Origin: Papiliotrema nemorosa
Taxonomy: Eukaryota; Basidiomycota; Tremellomycetes; Tremellales; Rhynchogastremaceae
Direction of reading: 5' to 3'
Length of the DNA: 64,000 bases
NCBI GenBank assembly: GCA_032158125.1
Contig: JASKOT010000005.1
Coordinates: forward strand, 682,001 to 746,000
Part shown: piece by piece, positions 56,174 to 64,000 of the stretch
How positions within the stretch are numbered: position 1 is the stretch's first letter
Layout of the letters: every line of letters begins with the position of its first letter
Translations under genes and position numbers: made by a program
Notes under the pieces: generated by a model
What the model saw: only the letters and a program-made list of their open reading frames with translations
Database searches by the model: none
Told to the model about the DNA's origin: nothing

Positions 56174-56866
56174 CTTGCTTGTCAAGGGTGGTAAGTGGAA
56201 TTGATGAAGGGAAGGAGAGGGGCGTGCGGGATCCTCCTCTTTATGTGTATCTTCATATGTGTCGGTATCCGAGATCCATGCGATGACTCCCTCCTTTCTC
56301 ACACAATTCCCGCTCACAGGCGGTTTTCTCCCTGGTTCCTTGGCAGCGGGGAGTAAGCACTTGTGCTCGACAACTCCTCCTCCGAGGTGACGGAGATTTT
56401 TGGCGATCATTCACACCCATTTCGATGATCTCGCCCTGCCGCTCGGGCCTTCCATCACGCCAAAGGTTAACAAACAACATCCCCGAAGTCGAGCCACCGT
56501 ACCGTTCTGGTCTGTGACTTGGAGCTACGAATATACAAAATATCCTTCACGCTGAGTTCTTGAGTAAGAGACACGGCTGCTACGGTATGTAAGATACCAT
56601 CCTAAGAATCACCGATCGCTCATCCACGTTCCTGTAAGGACGTACCTGTCGAGTGCGTTTCAGCCAAAACCCCGAGGCACCAGAACAAGGGGCGTTGCCT
56701 GGTGATTGCAAAGGTTCCAATTCCCCATCACCTGGCCGCTCAGGTCGTCTGGGGCTCATTGGCAATTCAAGAAGGGCGTCTGTTGTCCGATTCATCACCT
56801 CACGACTCGTCTGAATCCCATTCCTCATCATACTGTATTCACTTCCAATCATCCAAGCTCGCCCAA
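56174..56866. other. Intergenic region, His-rich gene and two-part protein gene
   Basis: 693 bp between divergent genes. The frame of the next gene is open back to about 56627, but has no ATG before 56867. Confidence 0.4.
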
Positions 56867-58928
56867 ATGATCGACCTTCCTGGTTACCTCCATTCGGGGG
56901 ACATCATATCGGTCATCAATCACAAAGGGTATCACACTGGTGAAAAGCTGTATCTCACAAGTCTCACGATCAACGGGCAGGGGCGAGCCCAATTCGTCGC
57001 GGCTGGCGGGAATGTGCAACCTGAAGCTCAACAATGGATTGCCAAGACGGTGCCCAGCGAGGATATCTACACCCCTTCACATATCGCTCTGTCCAACGTT
57101 CTCACTCACCAGTATCTGTATGTCCGACCCGATTCGAACCAGCTCTTCACGATCACACCTCCCGCGTGGCCACCGACACTCAACTGCCTCTTTCAGCTTG
57201 CATTCCCTTCAGAGTGGTACGGCAAGCATATTCTCTCCCTCGCTTCTCAAGTCATCGGCATTATACCAGATGTCCCCCGGGTCATGATAGACCTGATCAG
57301 TCGGTCCTCTGCAGCGGTAGATGGGCGTCTTCGATCTCCGTTTGAGCTGGACGACGGCGACAAGGAAGAGTTCACCGAAGTGGAAGTATATATCCGAATA
57401 TCCGATGTAGCACATGCAGATACCTTCAACGGAATCACAGTCAAGGTATCAGATGTGGATGGCGCAGTGCCGGGAGTCTTGACTACCAAGGGCGCTCAGT
57501 TGCGGGAGAACTTGTCGTGCTTTATATCTGTGCCGAGGTCTTCGCTGCTGGAGAAAGCTCGACATCTCACGTTCGATCTGGTCGGTGATGCTCTGGATCC
57601 CTGTATGATTGCCGAGGTCTACGTTCTGGAGCATACTTCTCACTTCATTCTTCAGGACGAAAAGGTCAACACATGGGTTGGTGGCGCTACTAAGATTATC
57701 GTAAGCGGGTATTGGGAACGCTTCAACGATGAGAGTGGTCCGGTCCCGTGAGTCTTGAAGGCATCCTCGCTGAGAGGATAGCTGAGAGGATAGTCTTGGG
57801 TCTGAGCATGCTTTGCCTAGACACCGACACTCACTGGAGGGAGATGCATGCTTGTCGGAGGGAGTATCCAAGAAAATGCAGTCGGGAGCGCTGCCAGCCA
57901 TTGGCCCGAGAAGCAATGACATGAACGATGCCAAAACCCAAGCTGCCGAATGGATCCGGGACAACGGGCCTGCTCCAAATGCCGGAGTACACGGTTTGGT
58001 CACACGACCATGGAATAGATGTACAGCTGCTCCATATGAGATCGGCTACCGAGTCGTCAATTTCCTCGAGTATGTCCGGGAGGAAGCTCAACGTCATCCT
58101 GCCGCTTCTCGATTCGATGTCATCAACGCTTACTTTCCAGACGGCAACCTGACAAAGGTCCAGACGGAAATGCTTGCCTTCTTGTTGGGAGTGGATCAAG
58201 CTACCTGTCTGCCATCGCCATATGTCAAAGTGGATCTCCGAAACGATTACGTCTCGGTCGGGAACCCAACTGTGCCTATGCCGATCGAGCTTGCGGTTAT
58301 TGCAGCGCTTTCGGGGGCGGCTATACACAACGTGAGCGGTTACAACGACACGATTGCGAATCCCACGAATCCCAACACGACTGGTCTGGAATGGCAAATC
58401 AAGGTTTTCATCCCTCATGCCGTTTTCGACATACCTCCAGCAATGGCGGTAGCGGAACAGCAGCCTGGAGGATGGCGCTCGGTTGTCGAGCTCAGTCCCA
58501 GGAGTCAAGGGGTAATGATCTGCTTTCGAGAACAACTTGTCGGCGGCGGAACGAATCCATGGGGAGTCTTAGCTTGGCACACGACGGATAACCTTTCAAT
58601 GATCACTTCGCCCGGTCATCCGGAAGGCGTCAGCGGCAGTCAAGAGGCTGTGGCAGCAATTATTTGTTGGAATCCTGTAGCCGACGTACAGGACACAAAC
58701 AACTACAATGTGCTCAACATGCGAGTCCGACGCAATGCAGCCAAGCTGAAATACCCCGTCCCTTTTTACCCCGACGACATCGTCAAACGCCTGCATGTTC
58801 ACGGCCATTATGGAGTTCCTCGATTCGCCGGAAATCCACCGGTGAATGGGATCCCTGATAGGCTCCGATACAACCAACTCGCTGGAATGCATCATTTCGT
58901 CTCCGACTGGTATTTTACGTTCCCATAA
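56867..58928 (+). CDS. Orphan two-part protein
   Basis: Exons 56867..57747 and 57821..58928 (intron 73 nt, phase 2); 662 codons, 661 aa plus stop. Two long open frames are joined by a GTGAGT..CCTAG intron in matching phase, so I read them as one gene. The first half (MIDLPGYLHSGDIISVINHK, HTGEKLYLTSLTIN, then VLTHQYLYVRPDSNQLF) alternates beta-strand-like segments and could be a trefoil- or jelly-roll-type binding domain. The second half contains LVTRPWNRCTAAPYEIGYRV, GVMICFREQLVGGG and MHHFVSDWYFTFP. No signal peptide, membrane helix or known catalytic motif is seen. If the splice is not used these are two adjacent genes. Function unknown. Confidence 0.6.
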
Positions 58929-59358
58929 TAGCAAGGGTAGATGATGCGAGTGATGGACTAGAGTAGGTCAATTTCAGGGAGTAGAATCAAAGGCGAGATG
59001 ATGGCGTCATTGCTACTACTACACCGGTGATCTAGGAGGAATTATCTCATTGATGGAAGGATGCGATGTGATCCATGTGCGCGTGATGATCGCGGAGAAG
59101 CAGTATGACTCCAAACTAGTTTCAGACTTACGACTGTACAGGAAGAAGCGAAGCTAGCATGAGACGCCTCATCTGTCGATCACCTGTTCTCGAGCACAAA
59201 GGGTCCCTTGCTTCTTCTCTAGCTTCTCGTGGTTCTTTTCTTGTGTGTATGTGTGTGTGTCAGTATACCAAATTTGGGGAGACGACATAAGAATGGGTGA
59301 GAACGTTGCACTTCTGTCACTTCATTCGATTAACATTCAATTCAGTTTGCAGATCACA
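58929..59358. other. Intergenic region with a short TG repeat
   Basis: 430 bp; a TG-rich simple repeat lies around 59243-59263 just upstream of the next gene. Otherwise nothing. Confidence 0.4.
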
Positions 59359-59844
59359 ATGTCATCCGAACCAAATTCCGCGCAGGAAACTCTCACCGTC
59401 TACCAGTCGGTAGATGGACGATGGCGGTGCTCAGAGACAGAACAGGACGTATGGTGGATCGCCACTGTCGATGGACGAGAGCCCTTGCCAGCGCATGACA
59501 TCGCCGCTGTCATCTCCGATAGGACCTTCATCCTGCAGACCGGAGGAAAGGTCACAATCTTCATGCCGACCGCACAACGACATGGGCTGGAGAAATCTCA
59601 TAGTGTGGGCTCCTACTGGACTACACAGGGAGCTATCGATCCGAAACGATGGAAAGAGTTTTACTTTGCCCCTTGTGCCCTTCCACAGGATGTCGGCGTT
59701 GACGAGGACTCTGAATCGACTAAGCAGACCGCCGTAGGCGAAGGAGAAGAACTTTCCTTGGGATCACCCTCCTCGGCAAAAAGTTTTGCGCAATCCGTCA
59801 GGAGCTTGATACCCTCCCCTTTGAGAGAATACTTCGAGAAATGA
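59359..59844 (+). CDS. Orphan acidic protein, 161 aa
   Basis: A single exon from ATG at 59359; the frame is open upstream but enters the TG-repeat region. The first 100 residues look ordered (TVYQSVDGRWRC, DVWWIATVDGREPLP, RTFILQTGGKVTIFMP) and include six Trp. The tail is Glu/Ser-rich, ending SLIPSPLREYFEK. No known domain. Possibly related in style, not in clear sequence, to the other small orphan proteins in this window. Confidence 0.55.
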   Translation: MSSEPNSAQETLTVYQSVDGRWRCSETEQDVWWIATVDGREPLPAHDIAAVISDRTFILQTGGKVTIFMPTAQRHGLEKSHSVGSYWTTQGAIDPKRWKEFYFAPCALPQDVGVDEDSESTKQTAVGEGEELSLGSPSSAKSFAQSVRSLIPSPLREYFEK

Positions 59845-60366
59845 GTGGCAACAGGAGTAGTGCCCCGTCTGCGAATCGTGTTACGGAGCACTTTCCGTGA
59901 TTGTTTATGGTTTATGATCCCTCGTGATCGTGCGGCGAGGGGTGAAGGGCTTGATATGGAAGACTGTGATCTGATAGTAGCGAGATGCCAATATATGGAA
60001 ATTGACGTATGGTTTCCCAAGCGCAGGGCCTTCTCTTGAAGGCCGATGTCAGCCTTAAGACTGTTTCGAGTTACCTGAAACCGCGACGAGACCGTAGAGG
60101 AGAACAGGAAACGTTTATGAACGGATACGTCCTCCAGGGTTGGACCGCGCTTCGCCGCGACTGGCCGAGTTATGGCGAGTGTTATCGGTCGATCCTTTGA
60201 ACGAAGCGACTCGAAATCTCGACTTGCTTGGCAAATTTGCGGAAGTCGCTTTGGCCGTATAGAGCAACGCTGATCATCCGAGAAGAGGACTGTTCTCACT
60301 TGCGATACTTGCGATACTTGCGACAACACCCACATAGATAACACACTCAACCCCAATTGGCAAGCC
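59845..60366. other. Gap after the 161-aa orphan
   Basis: 522 bp; holds a 9-bp unit repeated almost three times (CTTGCGATA) at about 60299-60323. No convincing gene. Confidence 0.4.
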
Positions 60367-60588
60367 ATGCCCATCAGTAACACAGACGACAGCTCCTACG
60401 TTCCTACTGACGACAAGTCAGCTGGAAGCCGATCGGGCTGCCTTGAACAATACGTGAGTATACAGGACAACACGACCAATGGTGGCAACACCTCAAACGG
60501 TGCGCCTTCCCTGGTTGCCACCAGCTCGGGCAGTAAGCCATCGACTCGATATGGTTCCGGTCAGAATGCGGATGACAAGAAGGAATGA
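60367..60588 (+). CDS. Doubtful small Ser/Asn/Gly-rich protein
   Basis: An open frame of 73 aa, all low complexity. It contains an internal GTGAGT donor after codon 29, so the real structure, if it is a gene at all, may differ. Confidence 0.25.
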   Translation: MPISNTDDSSYVPTDDKSAGSRSGCLEQYVSIQDNTTNGGNTSNGAPSLVATSSGSKPSTRYGSGQNADDKKE

Positions 60589-60923
60589 GGTGATCTTCAG
60601 TACCGGTCGAGAACACGATTGTCGGTGCGTGCATTCTTAAGGAGCGTTCACAGAAGGACGATGGGCGGTGTAAGTGAATGATGACTGATCGGCGATGCAT
60701 TGCAGTCTATACCGGAATCGATCGCCAGGGGTAACAAGCCGCTGTGTTTGCCTTCATTCCCTCCTTTAGACATGATCGTTCTTACCATGATGGATACAGG
60801 TGCTTTTTGAGCGGATCGTCAACCAGACTGGCTGAGTCGTCTTTCCATCGATTGCGCCGGTTTCATATTGGTTTGTTGATTGAGGTACTGGACCTCGACC
60901 TTCGACGCGACCAAACTAATCGA
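60589..60923. other. Gap before the PITH gene
   Basis: 335 bp; no feature recognised. Confidence 0.4.
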
Positions 60924-61868
60924 TCAATACCCGGGTCTCGATGATGCACCCTCCGACACATGAGTCATTTTGTGATCTGTCGGCCTAGCTGCCGACTCGT
61001 AGATGATGACTCCTGGTCGATTTGGCAACTATGATCAGCTGAACCGCCTTCGAGAGCGCATCAACTGGCACACTGCTGTCCACTTTCCACGCAGACCTAT
61101 GTAGTACACTCGAGTTGTATCTTCATCTCCATCAGAGTTGTTGCTCGGTATGTACACTGTCAGAGACGTCATGCCTGCGAATTTTGCTGCTCTGGGCAAA
61201 TCAGCATTTCTCCAAGTGAGCAGCGCAAACACCCACTTGACTTGATACTCCACTCCTTCCCTTCCTTCTACCACATCAAGGACTTGGGCAGCCTCTGTCG
61301 CTTCTGCATCGGAAAAGTCCATTCCTGGAGAATCCTTGTACTGGTGTGTTAGTATCGGCAGGATTGGTCTGCTTACGAGATGTATCGCGCTTGGAGTCTT
61401 CCCGGACGGTCCCGCCTTTACGGTGATGGATCGTAATGACACTGATGATATGAAGGGTACTGTTGGTCAACCATCCGCTAACCTAGAGAATATCGCAATA
61501 TGACCCACTTCGTATGATCAAGCTGTCGTCTGCGTCACTCTCGCACCACTGTCGTCAGACCACCTCAATGATGTCGACCTATGTTGTGATCACCTTTGTC
61601 TCATCATCCTTGTCCTGCCATGTCCTAACCTTGTCAGATATCTCCAATGGAAAATCATCAAAAAGAATCAGGGGACTCACTTGATCACATTTTGGCCCGA
61701 TTCACCCCCTTCTTGAGCGTTCAACGCTACGACGTGAACCAAATCAATCTGGCCGTAGAGCGAGTCGGCCGGTCCAGCGCTCAAGGGCACCTCGTGTGAA
61801 TGATCATGAACTCCATGGCCATGTCCATCGTCTCCATGAGAATGATCGTGTTCGTTCGCGCAGGACAT
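60924..61868 (-). CDS. PITH-domain protein (PITHD1/TXNL1-C type)
   Basis: Seven exons: 61681..61868, 61594..61624, 61509..61548, 61377..61459, 61237..61340, 61074..61191, 60924..61028; introns 36-56 nt; 222 aa (human PITHD1 211). A His/Asp/Gly-rich start (HDHSHGDDGHGHGVHDHSHE) is followed by the PITH domain: SLYGQIDLVHVVALN, ESDADDSLIIRIPF, VSLRSITVKAGPSGKTP, then TTRVYYIGLRGKWTALP and YESAARPTDHK. PITH proteins bind the 26S proteasome (in thioredoxin-like Txnl1) and PITHD1 regulates proteasome activity. Several exons are tiny (31 and 40 nt) but all junctions keep frame and family order. Confidence 0.9.
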
Positions 61869-62067
61869 GTTGGTGGATCGTTTACAGTCAAAGAGGGCAA
61901 GTGTGGACCTGTAGGGTGGAGGCCCCCCCCGCGTGAAATAGGCGTGCCACCTCGGGGGTGTCCATATTTTTCGTTGGACACTTTGCCACCCGCAACATGA
62001 CGATTGGAGAAACCACTTTTCGACTTCTGTACACCTGCTATCTCACCTTTACGTTTATTAGTCCACC
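61869..62067. promoter_or_regulatory. Compact bidirectional promoter, PITH / TOM6-like
   Basis: 199 bp between divergent starts, with a run of C residues near 61925. No TATA box obvious. Confidence 0.5.
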
Positions 62068-62366
62068 ATGTCGGCTCCTCAACCCGTCAACCCTCTGTAT
62101 CTCGGCTCGTCTAAATCAGCCAACCAACAGCCTCAAAACCCATTGGTCGCTTTCTGGAAACAACAGGTCATGGCTCCTCAATACCGAGCAGAGAACCTGA
62201 TGTATGTCCACTTGCCTTTCCCCTGCATCTTTGAGGCTGTCAACTCTGAGCGGGTCGTCAGTGTACTCACTAATTGTGCAGAATCCTTAAGGCCGCAGCG
62301 TTCTTTGTCGGTGGTATCGCCGTGATTCGATCGGGTCTCGGTGCTGCTCTCGTCCCGGTGTTTTAG
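62068..62366 (+). CDS. Small TOM complex subunit, Tom6-like
   Basis: Exons 62068..62201 and 62282..62366 (intron 80 nt, phase 2); 72 aa. A hydrophilic N-terminal part (FWKQQVMAPQYRAENL) is followed by one C-terminal membrane helix, ILKAAAFFVGGIAVIRSGLG, ending AALVPVF. The helix and short tail resemble yeast Tom6 (AFFVAGVAFIQSPL, tail APQL). Tom6 stabilises the Tom40 core of the mitochondrial outer-membrane translocase. Small size limits confidence; Tom5 is the main alternative. Confidence 0.65.
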
Positions 62367-62629
62367 AGTGAGCATTTTAGGATATTCCTATACGGTTCCA
62401 ATGTTGATTCTCAGGCTATCAATGGCGTATCAGGAGTGAGAAGGTGTAACAACAGGATGTATGACTAGAGCCAACCCCCAATGAACAGCATACACATCTC
62501 AATCGAGAGGTTATCTCACTGCATTCCAAACTTCATTCGCCCTACAGATACGACTATAATGGTTTAATCTCACTAGAACATACAAAATTCAGGCAAATCA
62601 CAAGATCCTCAGACCGACATTGAGTCCAT

Positions 62630-64000
62630 CTAGTTTTGATCGATGATGGCGACCACAGCGTTTTCGTATTTTCCCGTGGTCTCCCCCTCGACAGCTTTCC
62701 GCAATGACTTTCCATATGTCGCTTGATACTGACTCTTGATCGCCGCAAATCTTTGCTTGTTCCACGACAAACGGACGAGTCGGTAACACATCCGTTCGTC
62801 TTTTGTTCCGAATCCCTCCATGGACGCATAGAGTAACTCGACGTCTCGAACAACCCCCCGGCCATCCGCTTCGGCACCTCGGGCAATGTAGTATAGGCCG
62901 TCCTGCATGTGACCAGAGAACTCGGATAGCATCCTTCTCGTCAGCATCATCGGCATCGAGGTTGGTGAGACTGACATTTTGGAGAGAGTCACTTTGTGTC
63001 TCTGCGGGAATGCCTGAGCGATAGCCTGCAAATGGGCGTCTGATCTAGACAGCATGATGCCACAAATGGCAATCTCGTCCTATCTGTCAGCTCTGTAAAA
63101 CCTGCGCCTGCCTGTCAGACTAACGGTTCCGACCTTGCCTGGACCAGCACGATATAAAGTCTCAACATCCTGCTGGACTTGCTGCTGGTTGACAAAGGTG
63201 CTCTCGTCTCGATTGCCTGCCAACGCCATGTTGAACAGTCTACAATGATCAGCTTATCATCTCTCCCCTGTAACGATTCCAAGCTTACCTTTCGGTCTTC
63301 ATGCTCAGCTCGCCTTGAACCACCTTGACAAGATCCTTGCCGTATACTCGTTTGTATCCCTCCTTTAGCAGGAAGATCTCTTGATTCGTTCTGCCCAAGA
63401 GCAGCTCGTTCAGAAGATCCTCGTGCGTTCCGATACCGGCACAGGCTCGATGCAGCAAATGGAGATCACCACCGAGCGGGCCCAGCGATTTGAGTACCAG
63501 CACGTATTCCAGCCTGATCATCAGAGACGACTCTAACGTTCGATAGTTGCAACTCACCACGACGACAGCTCCTTCTCCAAGGTCTTCTTGAGCGATTTGC
63601 CGACTTGCTGTTCATATACCCGACTCAGGATATCAATCTGGAATGCGTCCAGAGGAGCAAGGGTGTTGATCAAGGTGTTCTCATCCGTACCGAAGCCCTG
63701 TCTGTCAGCTTCCCGTATCTCTCATTTATGGCATCAGCAGCTCACTTTGGTCGCCTTTCTAATCCTATCCGCGTCGAATCGCGGGTTGTAACCCGGCAGC
63801 TGGGTTGTAGGTAGCGCAGGAGGCGGAGCGGGTATGGGAGTCCCCAAATACTGCATACCTCCCGCACCCTGTGGTCCTTGAAACTGACCCTGCGGCGGTT
63901 GACCGCCGTACTGTTGAGGAGGGGGTGCACCGTACTGCTGCTGGGATGGTGCGCCGTACGACTGCTGAGGGGGTGGTGGTGCGCCCCATTGTTGCTGCTG
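62630..64000 (-). CDS. Annexin, 5'-partial
   Basis: Exons read from the right edge: >63746..64000, 63558..63697, 63289..63513, 63125..63239, 62630..63079; introns 44-49 nt. The visible start is a Gln/Gly/Pro/Tyr-rich tail (repeats of the YGAPPPQQ type). Annexin repeats follow: the first with GFGTDENTLINTLAPL and IDILSRVYEQQVGKSLKKTL, the second with ACAGIGTHEDLLNELLLGRT, then degenerate third and a clear fourth (GFGTKDERMCYRLVRLSW). The GxGT calcium-loop motif is kept in repeats 1 and 4. Annexins bind acidic phospholipids with calcium; fungal ones with a GQP-rich head resemble annexin A7/A11 and ANX14. The start codon lies beyond the window. Confidence 0.9.

Noticed and set aside
59243..59263. 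TG-rich simple repeat
   Set aside because: Short microsatellite-like tract, too brief to be more than a polymorphic repeat in a promoter region.

Overview
The window is nuclear DNA of a basidiomycete fungus, most likely a tremellomycete yeast (Cryptococcus/Kwoniella-like). The evidence is dense genes on both strands, many introns of 35-60 nt with GTRNGT donors and CTGAC/CTAAY branch sites just before the acceptor, no operons, and a conserved fungal gene set. I joined exons by hand. Every joined model listed keeps frame across its junctions, except one frameshifted glycosyltransferase copy.

Left part (1-34.8 kb), mostly housekeeping. In order: a PP1 glycogen-targeting subunit (CBM21, cut by the left edge); CGR1 and CDT1 (divergent); an alpha/beta hydrolase of the HSL family and cytosolic AsnRS (divergent); TRAPPII subunit Trs65; RRP5 and dynactin ARP10 (divergent); a White-Collar-2-type PAS/GATA photoreceptor partner and a WW-domain protein (divergent); a DMT-family transporter; two tandem UDP-glycosyltransferases, one broken by a 20-bp tandem duplication; and uracil phosphoribosyltransferase.

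Middle (35.3-39.1 kb): a small accessory cluster on the minus strand. Three paralogous orphan proteins of 126, 126 and 129 aa share a WYG...WIL...EAE..G...W..R pattern, followed by a low-complexity orphan protein.

39.4-52.0 kb is conserved again: F-box/WD40-like protein, Rieske protein RIP1, mitoribosomal RNase III-fold protein (mL57-like), a cell-wall-integrity MAPKK (Mkk1/2 type), mitochondrial complex I assembly factor Ind1, ribosomal protein eS25 and a wax-synthase-type MBOAT protein.

52.3-60.6 kb is an island of genes I do not recognise: a predicted beta-helix protein, two paralogous 'AWSDG/EIWP' proteins, a His-rich protein, a 661-aa two-part protein, a 161-aa acidic protein and a doubtful small ORF. 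The window closes with a PITH-domain protein, a Tom6-like subunit (divergent) and an annexin cut by the right edge.

The most unusual signals are structural: 9-nt microexons (conserved in both glycosyltransferases, and another inside motif 3 of AsnRS), two GC-AG introns in AsnRS, several 35-38 nt introns, a 5-nt first coding exon in the His-rich gene, and the two lineage-specific orphan families. I found no tRNA, rRNA, transposon, CRISPR or viral sequence.
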